Positions 1-8,883 of a DNA stretch of 30,605 bases are shown piece by piece. Numbering within the stretch: the stretch's first letter is position 1; every line of letters starts with the position of its first letter. Location of the stretch: contig VSNJ01000034.1 in the NCBI GenBank assembly GCA_009774235.1, forward strand, positions 1-30,605, written 5' to 3'. Source of the stretch: Lachnospiraceae bacterium. Lineage in GTDB: Bacteria > Bacillota > Clostridia > Lachnospirales > Lachnospiraceae. A program made the translations under genes and the position numbers. The notes below the pieces were generated by a model. The model saw only the letters and a program-made list of their open reading frames with translations, searched no databases and had not been told where the DNA came from.

Positions 1-1
1 T

Positions 2-2947
2 TTATATATAAACCAGTATCCATTAGATATATATTTTTCAGATGAATTAAGACAAAAAATTCTTACACATTTTATGGATTCAGAAGATGATTATGATGAA
101 AGTGAAATTGGAGACATTGATGAAATTATATCAATTTATAATGGAATTAAACAATATAATACATATTTAATTGGTTCTTATTGTGATGATAGCCAGCTAG
201 ATGATATTAAAATACAAAGAATAAATTTATTTGATGATGTAATTGTAAATATAAAATTTATTAGCCAGATTGTAGTTAATGATTTTATAGATGTGATTGA
301 AGAGTCCGATTATATAGATGTAGTTAAAAAGGTTTTAAATGGGTCATATGAATTGAACATTAGAATTACAAATTATACAGGAGATAGTGAACAACTCAAA
401 CGGCATATAAATATTCTTGCCTCAAACTGGTCTGGTTTTACTGATATTTATTATGTGCAGGTCGAAAAAATTGAAGATACATTTGAGCACAGAGATGAAT
501 ATAATGATATATTAAAAAAGCATTGGGGAAAAGATTCATTTAGAAATTTTACTGTTTATGATATAATTAAATTAGATGAAGGAATAAAGGAAACTTATGA
601 GGTTTCCCAGGAACAAGTGATTTCTGACATTGTACAACAGGTTGAAAATTGTCAAAAGGAAGATAAAAATTATAGGGATATTTTTGTAACAGCTCCTACA
701 GGAGCAGGAAAATCTGCAATGTTTCAGATACCAGCAATATATATTGCTGAGCAATATCATCTTTTAACTATAGTAATTTCTCCTTTGATTGGTCTTATGA
801 ATGATCAAGTGAAGAATCTTGAAGTTAAAAATTACAACCAGGCAAAAACGATAAATTCAGATATTTCTCCTATTATAAGAGAGGAAATTATTGAAAAAGT
901 CAGGGGAGGGGAATATAATATTCTTTATATTTCTCCGGAAACATTACTTAGCCGTAGTGATGTGAGATTGCTTATTGGTGACAGGACAATTGGTATGATA
1001 GTGATTGATGAGGCTCATATTGTTACAACATGGGGAAAACAATTCAGACCTGACTATTGGTATCTTGGTGATCATATTAGGAAGTTACGTCAAAATCAAA
1101 GGAAGAAACAGGGTAAAGCGTTTCTTATTGCAACATTTACTGCAACAGCAATATATCATGGTGTTGAAGATATGTATGGAGAAACAAAAAATAGTCTTCA
1201 TATGTTAGATCCAATTACTTATCTTGGTTATATTAAGAGAAATGATATAACAATTGAAATAAAAAAGATTAAAAAAGAAAGAAATATTAAAGCAGAATAT
1301 GAAACTGATAAATACGAACATATAATAAAAAAAGCACTTATAACAAATAAAAAAACACTTGTATATTTTCCTGCAATTACTCTAATAGAACGTTGTTATG
1401 AATATCTGACAGCAAAAGGAATGGGTGGACAGCTTACAAAATATTATGGTTCTATGTTTAAACCAGAAAAATCAGAATCATACGAAAAGTTTTTATCTGG
1501 AGAAAAAAAGATAATGTTTGCAACAAAGGCTTTTGGAATGGGAATAGACATTGAAGATATAGAGTCAATAGTACATTTTGCACCAACAGGTAATGTTTGT
1601 GATTATGTCCAGGAAATAGGCCGTGCAGCTAGAAAAGATAATTTGAAAGGTGAAGCATATTATGAGTATGACACAAGAGATTTTAAATATATTAATAGAT
1701 TACATGGATTATCTTCAATTCAAAAATACCAGATAGTAGAAATTATCAAAAAAATTGAAGAATTATATCGTATGTCTTTACAAAAAAACGGAGCAGCAGG
1801 AAATACAAAGAAAAGAAATGCTATGTTAGTAGATGCAGAAAATTTTACTTATATTTTCCAAAATTCTGTAAATAGTGAAGATACAAATATAAATAAAGTA
1901 AAAACAGCACTATTAATTGTTCAGAAAGATTTTGAAAATAAAATAGGATTTTCACCTATTACAGTACGTCCAATACCATTATTTTCTATAGGATTTTTTT
2001 CCATTGAACCTGGTATACAGACAAGATTACTCCGAAGATATAAAAATTGTATAGAAGAGATATTTGAAGAGAATCATATATGTAGAGTGATGTTAGATAA
2101 AATATGGGAAAAAGACTATAGAGAATATTCATTTCCACAATTTAAGTATTTAGTTTATTCAAATGATACTGAGTTAGAATTTAATTCTAAATTTGCAATG
2201 AAACAGGCATTGTGTATTTCAGTTGAATTTGCAGATGAATACATGGCAAAATTCCAGTCTATATGGTTTTGTTTGCGAAATAAGGCACAAGAAAGTATTA
2301 TAGAATCTAGATATATAAAATTTAATGAAATGGTTTCTGCACTTTGTGCATCTGTTGAAGGTGTAAGTAAATATAAAGCCCAGGCTATATGTGAAGTTTT
2401 TCTTTCTTCTATTAGTTCATATAGAAAAAATTTTTCGAGGACAAATTCATCTATAATGAGAGTTATTCAAATGAAGAATGGAGATACTGAGTATCAATTT
2501 AATGTAGCTATCAGTACATATTTTAACTGGGTGGAAAATGGGCTTAAGCATATTGTGTCTGAGGCTAGAGGAGGAGAACTTTACATTGTTAATACTAGTA
2601 GTAATGATACTAAACGATATAGCATTATATTAGGAATATTAGAAGCTATGGATGTATTAAGTTTCTCAATGATAGGTGGTGCAAACAGTCAGTTATATAT
2701 TTATATTAACCAAATAAGACCATTACAAAATATTATAAATAATCCTAAGAGATATAGAAACAGATTATTAGATATGGTTTCTGAACGTCATTTAATATCT
2801 GTAAAAATGTTAACATATATATTTGAAAGTGGTTTTAACAGTGCAGAAATTTGGAATGTGTTAGAAGATTATTTTGTAGGTAAAATCCCTGATAAAGTAA
2901 AAAATGCTTGTTTGAAAGATAATCCTAATATATATTTTCCAGATTAA
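2..2947 (+). CDS. RecQ-like SF2 DNA helicase, 5' end outside window
   Basis: The frame is open from base 2 with no stop before the first ATG at 74, so the gene very probably starts left of the window. Counting from that ATG, visible motifs are Walker A TAPTGAGKS (206-214), DEAH box IDEAH (311-315), motif III FTATA (355-359), and motif VI QEIGRAARK (513-521), which is the RecQ-type order. At least 190 residues precede the helicase core and about 430 follow it. I see no cysteine cluster for the RecQ zinc domain, and the C-terminal part is unfamiliar. It should be an ATP-driven 3'-5' DNA translocase. Large RecQ-like helicases with extra domains occur in phage-defence operons, so a defence role is possible, but the deciding upstream genes are not visible. 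Base composition is more AT-rich than the chromosomal genes further right, fitting acquired DNA. Helicase assignment is sure; the role is not. Confidence 0.85.
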   Translation, partial: LYINQYPLDIYFSDELRQKILTHFMDSEDDYDESEIGDIDEIISIYNGIKQYNTYLIGSYCDDSQLDDIKIQRINLFDDVIVNIKFISQIVVNDFIDVIEESDYIDVVKKVLNGSYELNIRITNYTGDSEQLKRHINILASNWSGFTDIYYVQVEKIEDTFEHRDEYNDILKKHWGKDSFRNFTVYDIIKLDEGIKETYEVSQEQVISDIVQQVENCQKEDKNYRDIFVTAPTGAGKSAMFQIPAIYIAEQYHLLTIVISPLIGLMNDQVKNLEVKNYNQAKTINSDISPIIREEIIEKVRGGEYNILYISPETLLSRSDVRLLIGDRTIGMIVIDEAHIVTTWGKQFRPDYWYLGDHIRKLRQNQRKKQGKAFLIATFTATAIYHGVEDMYGETKNSLHMLDPITYLGYIKRNDITIEIKKIKKERNIKAEYETDKYEHIIKKALITNKKTLVYFPAITLIERCYEYLTAKGMGGQLTKYYGSMFKPEKSESYEKFLSGEKKIMFATKAFGMGIDIEDIESIVHFAPTGNVCDYVQEIGRAARKDNLKGEAYYEYDTRDFKYINRLHGLSSIQKYQIVEIIKKIEELYRMSLQKNGAAGNTKKRNAMLVDAENFTYIFQNSVNSEDTNINKVKTALLIVQKDFENKIGFSPITVRPIPLFSIGFFSIEPGIQTRLLRRYKNCIEEIFEENHICRVMLDKIWEKDYREYSFPQFKYLVYSNDTELEFNSKFAMKQALCISVEFADEYMAKFQSIWFCLRNKAQESIIESRYIKFNEMVSALCASVEGVSKYKAQAICEVFLSSISSYRKNFSRTNSSIMRVIQMKNGDTEYQFNVAISTYFNWVENGLKHIVSEARGGELYIVNTSSNDTKRYSIILGILEAMDVLSFSMIGGANSQLYIYINQIRPLQNIINNPKRYRNRLLDMVSERHLISVKMLTYIFESGFNSAEIWNVLEDYFVGKIPDKVKNACLKDNPNIYFPD

Positions 2948-3093
2948 AAATTAATATATATATCAAATTATAGCGGATATATTCTATATTTATTTATAAT
3001 GTATTATTATATTGAAATATATAGTGTATTTTATTAAAAATATTTAAGGTAAAATGTATATTTAAATAAATATGTTAATTTTCAAACACGTCC

Positions 3094-3121
3094 TAGACAT
3101 AAAGATAGTATATGTTATAAT
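3094..3121 (+). promoter_or_regulatory. sigma-A-type promoter of the AAA-ATPase gene
   Basis: TAGACA at 3094-3099, a 16-base spacer, and TATAAT at 3116-3121 preceded by TG (extended -10). It lies 70 bases before the start codon. Confidence 0.55.
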
Positions 3122-3131
3122 TGTTAAAAAG

Positions 3132-3171
3132 AATAAGCTCATAGTTTGTTATATCCTGGTATGGGCTTATT
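3132..3171 (+). promoter_or_regulatory. hairpin in the 5' leader of the AAA-ATPase gene
   Basis: Twelve-base arms at 3132-3143 and 3160-3171 pair except for one G-T wobble. The hairpin ends just before the ribosome binding site (AAGGAGG, 3176-3182). It could modulate translation, or be a decayed terminator. No U-run follows. Confidence 0.4.
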
Positions 3172-3190
3172 GTATAAGGAGGTATCTGCC

Positions 3191-4966
3191 ATGCACAGGA
3201 TAACACCAATACCAATAGGTGTAGAGTTTTATAAACAGATGGTGAGTGAAGGTTATTATTATATAGATAAAACATTGCTTATACGTGATTTGCTTGAAAA
3301 TAAAAATACAGTTACATTATTTACACGTCCAAGACGTTTTGGAAAAACACTTGCACAAACCATGATTAAAACTTTTTTTGAAAAAGAAATACTGCCTGAT
3401 GGAACAGTGGAGGATAATTCTGTGTATTTCCAAGGGAAAAAGATTATGGAAGCAGGTGAAGAATACTTAAAACATATGGGACAGTATCCGGTAATATTTA
3501 TGTCTTTAAAACCAGCAAAACAGCCAACATATGAAATGGCATATAAAAGCCTTGTGGACGAGATATTTAATGAATTTGACAGGCACAGTTATATACTAGA
3601 GAGTGATAATATTGCAGAAGGAACCAAGAAAAAATATATTTCTATATTGAATGGTGAGGAAGATAATATTACCTTTGCCAAATCTATTGCATTATTATCC
3701 AGATGTCTTGAAAAATACCATAAAAAAAAGGTAGTTATACTAATTGATGAATATGATGTACCACTTGAAAATGCTTATCTGAACGGGTTTTATGACCAGA
3801 TGGTTTCTTTTATACGTTCGTTATTTGAATCTGCATTAAAAACAAATGAAAGCCTTAAACTTGCTGTAGTAACAGGATGTTTGCGTATAAGCCGTGAAAG
3901 TAATGTTTCAGCCAAGGCTGAAACATCAGAAAAACGCTGTAAGCGTTTTTTAGAGCCATCTCCATTAGGAGATAGTTTATTTACAGGGCTTAATAATTTA
4001 AAAGTAGTTTCTACATTAGATGATAGTTATGCAGAATATTTTGGTTTTACACAAGATGAAACTGACAGCTTTCTTGGACTGTATGGAATTGCACAAAGAA
4101 AAGAAGAAGTAAAAAGATGGTATGATGGTTATTTATCTGGCAATACAGAAGTGTATAACCCATGGAGTGTTATTAATTATGTTTATGATATTGTCCATAA
4201 AAATACAGAATACCCAAAGCCATACTGGTCTAATACATCTTCTAACAGCATAGTACGTGAATTAATTGAAAACGCAGATGGAATTACCAGAAATGAACTT
4301 GAAGAACTTGTAGATGGAAATACAATAGAAAAACCAGTACATGAAGATATTACTTATGAAGATGTCCATAAGTCGCAGGATAATTTATGGAATTTTTTGT
4401 TTTTTACAGGATATCTTAAAGCTGTAGGTAAGAAGTTTAAATCTGATACAATTTACCTTATATTAAAAATCCCTAACAGGGAGATACGCAGTATTTACAG
4501 GGATAAAGTGACAGAATGGTTTGACAATAAAATAAAAGTAAATGATTTCCAAGAGCTGGTAACAGCACTTGAGGATGGTGACTGTGATAAAATATCTGAT
4601 ATAATTACAGGCCAGCTTATGGAAACAATAAGTTTTTATGATTATAAAGAAGATTATTATCATGGTTTCCTGGCAGGGCTTTTAAAACATAATAAAAAAT
4701 ATTTTGTGAAATCTAATGGTGAAAGTGGTCTTGGAAGATATGACCTTGTTTTAAAAACCCAGAGGATACGCAAAGGAAAGGCAATTATTATTGAGTTAAA
4801 GGTTGCAGGAAATATAAATGGTATGGAAAAGGGATGTACAGAAGCACTTGGACAAATAGAAAAGATGCATTATGACAGCAGTTTGTTAAATGAGGGGTAT
4901 ACAGATATAACAAAATATGGGATTTGCTTTTATAAAAAAGAATGTTTGGCAGTAAAAGGTGATTAA
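3191..4966 (+). CDS. AAA-ATPase / PD-(D/E)XK nuclease-like protein
   Basis: Start chosen at 3191 because AAGGAGG lies 8 bases upstream; this gives 591 residues. The N-terminal AAA-ATPase-like domain shows RPRRFGKT (46-53, Walker A variant) and VVILIDEYD (181-189, Walker B). The C-terminal domain shows GRYDLVL followed by AIIIELKV, giving D518 and E535-x-K537, the PD-(D/E)XK nuclease core of the DUF1703 family. These proteins are abundant and multicopy in gut Clostridia and Bacteroidetes; their function is unproven, with mobile-element or toxin-like roles suggested. Between LRISRES and LFTGLNNL, normally contiguous in this family as I know it, there is a 25-residue insert (238-262) encoded by palindromic DNA (3902-3976). 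It has its own promoter and a terminator at 5017-5067, so it is probably a single-gene unit. Confidence 0.85.
   Translation: MHRITPIPIGVEFYKQMVSEGYYYIDKTLLIRDLLENKNTVTLFTRPRRFGKTLAQTMIKTFFEKEILPDGTVEDNSVYFQGKKIMEAGEEYLKHMGQYPVIFMSLKPAKQPTYEMAYKSLVDEIFNEFDRHSYILESDNIAEGTKKKYISILNGEEDNITFAKSIALLSRCLEKYHKKKVVILIDEYDVPLENAYLNGFYDQMVSFIRSLFESALKTNESLKLAVVTGCLRISRESNVSAKAETSEKRCKRFLEPSPLGDSLFTGLNNLKVVSTLDDSYAEYFGFTQDETDSFLGLYGIAQRKEEVKRWYDGYLSGNTEVYNPWSVINYVYDIVHKNTEYPKPYWSNTSSNSIVRELIENADGITRNELEELVDGNTIEKPVHEDITYEDVHKSQDNLWNFLFFTGYLKAVGKKFKSDTIYLILKIPNREIRSIYRDKVTEWFDNKIKVNDFQELVTALEDGDCDKISDIITGQLMETISFYDYKEDYYHGFLAGLLKHNKKYFVKSNGESGLGRYDLVLKTQRIRKGKAIIIELKVAGNINGMEKGCTEALGQIEKMHYDSSLLNEGYTDITKYGICFYKKECLAVKGD
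3902..3976 (+). repeat. in-frame palindromic insertion inside the AAA-ATPase gene
   Basis: Seventy-five bases (25 codons) made of three consecutive inverted repeats. The first has perfect 11-base arms (3903-3913 / 3916-3926, loop AA). The second has perfect 9-base arms (3930-3938 / 3942-3950, loop GTA). The third has perfect 6-base arms (3958-3963 / 3968-3973, loop ATTA). AGT is present just before the insert (3899-3901) and at its end (3974-3976), a possible 3-base target duplication. It splits a conserved family motif without a stop or frameshift. Confidence 0.75.
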
Positions 4967-5016
4967 TTAAAAAAGGTATTAAACTGGATTTTTATTAACA
5001 GTACTATAAAAAATTC

Positions 5017-5067
5017 CAGCAGGATGTATAATGTTAAAAAACTTTATATATTTCCTGCTGTTTTTTT
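5017..5067 (+). terminator. Rho-independent terminator after the AAA-ATPase gene
   Basis: Arms CAGCAGGA (5017-5024) and TCCTGCTG (5053-5060) enclose an AT-rich loop and are followed by seven T (5061-5067). Confidence 0.75.
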
Positions 5068-5214
5068 GTCTGGAAATGTTAAAAATGTAGGAAACTATAA
5101 GGAAAATTACAGAATTATTACAGGTATAAATGTATACTGGATGCACAAATGGCAATAAAAAATTTACATTACAAGTATTATGTTATTATTTTAAGTATAT
5201 TTATACATTATAAT

Positions 5215-5247
5215 TAGTCAGGCGGATTGTGAATATCCGCTTGACTA
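5215..5247 (-). terminator. terminator-like hairpin after the chemoreceptor gene, part of a repeat family
   Basis: Arms TAGTCA-G-GCGGAT (5215-5227) and ATCCGC-T-TGACTA (5235-5247) pair at 12 of 13 positions; the flanks are AT-rich on both sides. It lies 35 bases after the stop of the chemoreceptor gene. Its right half resembles 24318-24343 (22 of 26 bases), so it may be a dispersed repeat serving as a terminator. Confidence 0.5.
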
Positions 5248-5281
5248 TAATTATATTAAAGCAATCTTTGTTAATGATAAA

Positions 5282-7417
5282 TTATGATTTTAAAATAAAC
5301 TGGTTTACAAGTTTGTGCAGGTGTGCGGACTGTTGTGACAGCTCTGCACTTGTAGCAGCACTTTCCTGTACAGCAGAAGTATTAGACTGTACCACCTTTT
5401 CAATTAAATCTACATTTCTTGTAATTTCATGTAGTATTTCTTTCTGGTTCTGGGAAGCTGTACTTATTTTATTTGCAGATTCAGAAATTTCTTTTGCACC
5501 TTCTACAACTGCCATAAGTGCCTTAGCAGTATCATCCGCAATAGCAGTTCCGTTTCTTACAGCAGAAAGGGAGCGGTCAATTAATTCAGTGGTCTGTTTT
5601 AATGATTCTGCACTCTTCATAGCCAGTTCACGTATTTCTGTTGCAACTACCGCAAATCCTTTTCCAGATTCACCAGCTCTTGAAGCTTCAACAGAAGCAT
5701 TTAAAGAAAGAAGGTTTGTCTGGGTAGAAATATCTTCTATTGTCTTAATAATTTTCTCAATGCCAGCAGAAGAGTCACGTATTTCTGCCATTGCATCTGT
5801 CAGTTTATCCATTTCTTCATTGCTTTTTGTTATGTTTTTGCCTATTTCAATAATAGACATATTCATATTGCGTGCATCATCTGCATTAGCAGTAACATCC
5901 TCAGACAGACTTACAAGCGAGGATGCCAGCCCGTCTATAGCAGCTGCCTGTTCCGTTGCACCACTGGAAAGAACCTGTGCGCCTGCAGAGACGTTTGAAG
6001 AACCTGAAGCAACATTATCTGCTGAAATTGTAAGCTGGTTCAGTGTGTTGTTCAGGGAGTGTGCTATTTTTTCAATAGATGTCTGGATTGGGATAAAATC
6101 TCCAATATACTGCTGGTTAATTGTAATATCCATGTTATTTTCTGCCATTTTTGAAAGCTGCTGTGAAATATCATTAACATAGTTATCCATTGTAATACTA
6201 ATATGGTTAATAGCACTTGCAAGACGGCCAAGTTCATCATCTGATTTGACTGGAATATTAATTTTAAGGTTACCTTCTTCTAGTTTTGCAGCACCACTCA
6301 TAATATTTTTAATTGGGGAAAGTGATTTCTTTATTATAAAGTAAATAATAGTAAGAAGGGTTATTCCAATAATTACTACAACCCACATAAGTTTTCTTGT
6401 GTCTTTTATAATAGAGCCTTCAAACTCGCTGTCATCAATTGCCAGGTACAATGTCCAGTAATTACCACTTTTTAATTTAAGAGGTACTGTAATTGAAACT
6501 CCATCTTTCATTGTTGCCAGGTTAGTAATATCATGGTTAATTACAGAAAGGCTGTTAATATATTCACCATCCTTCATGTTTTTTAATTTTTCTGCATCTG
6601 ACAGTATAGCTTTGTAGTCTGACCTGTCTGCTTTTTTACCAACATATCCAGAGTCATGTGAGTCAAGAAGAACTGTACCATCTTCAGCAAGTGCTACCAT
6701 GTGTGTAGAATTATAACCTGTTCCAGCATACTTTTGTGTCTGCATATCAGCAAGAGCTACATCACATCCGGCTACTCCTAAAAAGTCCCCATTGGCATCA
6801 TAAACAGGAGCAATAATGCTTATCATCATAATATTTTCACCTTTGAGTTCATATACATATGGCTCATATACATATACTTCACCTGATGATTTTATCTGTT
6901 TATAATATTCTTTGTCAAAATTATCAAACGCATCTTCGTGTTTTTCAAATGCTACATCTGTTTCATTTTCATCCAGATATGCTATTGCTTCATAAGCAAT
7001 ATCCTTTTTATGTATTCTGTATGGCTGTCCATTGGCATCAGCAATGGCATTTTGTTCAAAATAAGCAAATACAGTAGTAAAGTTTTTATCCCCAAGCAGT
7101 ACACCAGCAAGGGCATTATCAATAGCGTCTCTTTGCATGCTTGGTGGCAGTGCTGAAATATTTTTTAATGAGTTTGCAAATCCCCTGACCTGTCCATAGG
7201 CACTTTCAATCATGTTTTCAATTAAAAACGTATTTTCATAAGCAATAGACACCAGTTTATCTTCTGTAACAACTCTCAGGGAATCCATGGAGATATTGCC
7301 TGATATGGCTACAATTAAAGAAAACATGGCAGCAATAATAATGACAAGCCTGGCAATAATTCTTTTGCTGATACTTTTAGAAGATTTTTTGCCAGAATAT
7401 TCTTTTTTTTGTAACAT
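5282..7417 (-). CDS. methyl-accepting chemotaxis protein
   Basis: 711-residue membrane receptor. A transmembrane helix at about 20-41 and a second at 343-363 bracket a roughly 300-residue extracytoplasmic sensor with the size and pattern of a double Cache domain (ligand binding, e.g. amino acids or other small molecules; ligand unknown). A HAMP linker follows (about 364-420), then a long helical signalling domain whose CheA/CheW-binding tip is around 561-597 (EDISTQTNLLSLNASVEASR, then AGESGKGFAVVATEIRELA). The start is supported by AGGAGG 7 bases upstream and a consensus promoter at 7463-7492. It implies a chemotaxis array and probable motility; no other chemotaxis genes are in the window, so this is an orphan receptor locus. 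Family certain. Confidence 0.95.
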   Translation of the reverse strand: MLQKKEYSGKKSSKSISKRIIARLVIIIAAMFSLIVAISGNISMDSLRVVTEDKLVSIAYENTFLIENMIESAYGQVRGFANSLKNISALPPSMQRDAIDNALAGVLLGDKNFTTVFAYFEQNAIADANGQPYRIHKKDIAYEAIAYLDENETDVAFEKHEDAFDNFDKEYYKQIKSSGEVYVYEPYVYELKGENIMMISIIAPVYDANGDFLGVAGCDVALADMQTQKYAGTGYNSTHMVALAEDGTVLLDSHDSGYVGKKADRSDYKAILSDAEKLKNMKDGEYINSLSVINHDITNLATMKDGVSITVPLKLKSGNYWTLYLAIDDSEFEGSIIKDTRKLMWVVVIIGITLLTIIYFIIKKSLSPIKNIMSGAAKLEEGNLKINIPVKSDDELGRLASAINHISITMDNYVNDISQQLSKMAENNMDITINQQYIGDFIPIQTSIEKIAHSLNNTLNQLTISADNVASGSSNVSAGAQVLSSGATEQAAAIDGLASSLVSLSEDVTANADDARNMNMSIIEIGKNITKSNEEMDKLTDAMAEIRDSSAGIEKIIKTIEDISTQTNLLSLNASVEASRAGESGKGFAVVATEIRELAMKSAESLKQTTELIDRSLSAVRNGTAIADDTAKALMAVVEGAKEISESANKISTASQNQKEILHEITRNVDLIEKVVQSNTSAVQESAATSAELSQQSAHLHKLVNQFILKS

Positions 7418-7462
7418 AAGAAGCCTCCTAAATTAATTTTGATATCTTTAAAACTGATTAAT

Positions 7463-7492
7463 ATTATACGATTATTTTTATATTAATGTCAA
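7463..7492 (-). promoter_or_regulatory. sigma-A promoter of the chemoreceptor gene
   Basis: On the minus strand: TTGACA (plus 7487-7492), 18-base spacer, TATAAT (plus 7463-7468), 46 bases before the start codon. Both boxes are consensus. Confidence 0.8.
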
Positions 7493-7516
7493 ATATAAAA
7501 TAAGGCTTATATGATA

Positions 7517-7549
7517 AAATTAAAAAGGGAACGAAATAACGTTCCCTTA
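7517..7549 (-). terminator. Rho-independent terminator of the WYL gene
   Basis: Perfect 9-base arms (7525-7533 / 7540-7548). Read on the minus strand the stem is followed by a T-rich tract. It begins 15 bases after the WYL stop codon. Confidence 0.8.
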
Positions 7550-7563
7550 GTATAAACCATGTA

Positions 7564-8811
7564 TTACAATACCGCAGAGGTGATACCATACATTTTATAC
7601 ATAGCTGCCATATCACGTTCAAATAGGCTTTTTAGCCCTGGATGGCTGGATTCAAGATTTTCTATACGTCCTGTAAATGTACGTATCCAAGGAAGCATTT
7701 CATTGGCATCAAATACCTGTGTTTCATATGTAAAAAGGTTTTCATTTGTCTGGATGACTTTGCCACCCTTGCCTTCCCTGTACAGTCTTTGTAGTACATA
7801 AGGCTCTTTTTCTGTATCAATGTATAAAGTCATTTTTAAATAGTGCATATGTGTCTGTGTTTTGTTCTGGAAAGATACACCCCATGATTTGTACTGGTTC
7901 TGTGAAAGTTGTTCCCTGGCTTTGTCATAAACTGGTGATATCTCTCCTGGCACTGCTTTCTTAATAAAATCCATGCGTATACAGAAAAATCTTCTTGACT
8001 TGGTACTATAAATACAAAGATAACGCCTGCCAGTGCGTGTACTGGTAAAAATCCTTAAAGGAATAATATCCATACTTTGTTTTATATTATTTTTATTGTC
8101 CTTTACCAGTAGTGTTACTGACTGTTTATTATGCATTGCCCCAAGAACTGCCAGCAGGATTTCATCTTCAAGCGTGTGTACAAAGAAACAATGTTTTGCA
8201 CGGAAAATGGAATTACTTCTGGAAATTGTATCTAAAATTGTGTCACCTGCAATACCTAAAGGGGAAACCATTTTAAAGAAGCACAATGCATCTGCCATTA
8301 ATGGAATATCCTCAAATAAATTATTAAAAGAAGGTTCTTTTGTATAAATAATGTTTTTCTTATTTTTGGTTTTCTTGAGAAGCCCTTCTTTTTCATATTC
8401 GTTACATTTGCGGCGTACTAATTGTACATCAGGCAGATATCTATAGTTTCTAAGTATTCCGTCAGTAATTTCTTCCACAGTTTTTCCGTTTACAGTATCA
8501 AGGTAATCAAGTAAATAAAAGTGAAGTTTTATATCATTAACAGTAAAACTTTTTGTCTTCCATACACGGAATAATGGGTTGGTATCAAGAAGGCTGCTGT
8601 CCATTGCAAGTGAAATATTTTTTCCTTTTGGAGTATATTCTGTCTTGATGTATTTCCACAGCCAGCTTTCAATACGCCTGCGTTCATTATCATATGTACG
8701 GCTGCTTTTACTTTTAAAATCTTCTCTTGTTTTAAATCCATATATAAAGAAATCACGTATATATTCACGGCTTTTTGCAAATGACTTTATTAACTCTTTA
8801 AACTCTGACAC
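7564..8811 (-). CDS. WYL-domain transcriptional regulator
   Basis: Start chosen as GTG at 8811, because AGGAGG (plus 8820-8825) sits 8 bases upstream; an ATG 42 bases earlier lacks a ribosome binding site. This gives 415 residues beginning VSEFKELIKSFAKSREY when read with the GTG as V. The N-terminal half is helical with a winged-helix-like stretch (about 105-160). The C-terminal half holds the WYL domain (about 215-290), with the RRYLCIYSTKSRRFFCIRMD pattern expected for its SH3-like core. WYL proteins sense ligands such as nucleotides or nucleic acids and regulate genes, often stress or defence genes. Its target is not evident; the neighbours are not an obvious regulon. A strong terminator follows. 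Confidence 0.85.
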   Translation of the reverse strand: MSEFKELIKSFAKSREYIRDFFIYGFKTREDFKSKSSRTYDNERRRIESWLWKYIKTEYTPKGKNISLAMDSSLLDTNPLFRVWKTKSFTVNDIKLHFYLLDYLDTVNGKTVEEITDGILRNYRYLPDVQLVRRKCNEYEKEGLLKKTKNKKNIIYTKEPSFNNLFEDIPLMADALCFFKMVSPLGIAGDTILDTISRSNSIFRAKHCFFVHTLEDEILLAVLGAMHNKQSVTLLVKDNKNNIKQSMDIIPLRIFTSTRTGRRYLCIYSTKSRRFFCIRMDFIKKAVPGEISPVYDKAREQLSQNQYKSWGVSFQNKTQTHMHYLKMTLYIDTEKEPYVLQRLYREGKGGKVIQTNENLFTYETQVFDANEMLPWIRTFTGRIENLESSHPGLKSLFERDMAAMYKMYGITSAVL

Positions 8812-8883
8812 AGATTTATCCTCCTGTTTGTAAATATAATATAAAACAGACAAGCAGGAAGCTTTATACGTTGTACCAGAAGA

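Larger units (their letters stand above)
4967..5281. other. intergenic region between convergent genes
   Basis: Holds the terminator of the AAA-ATPase gene (5017-5067) and a repeat-related hairpin after the chemoreceptor gene (5215-5247). Between them (5068-5214) I see only AT-rich sequence with no credible gene. Confidence 0.6.

Noticed and set aside
5229..6182. 317-codon open frame on the plus strand
   Set aside because: It is antisense to the chemoreceptor signalling domain, is low-complexity in Ser/Ala/Ile, and has no ribosome binding site.
8812..8853. Upstream ATG start for the WYL gene
   Set aside because: No ribosome binding site precedes it, while the GTG at 8811 has a perfect AGGAGG.
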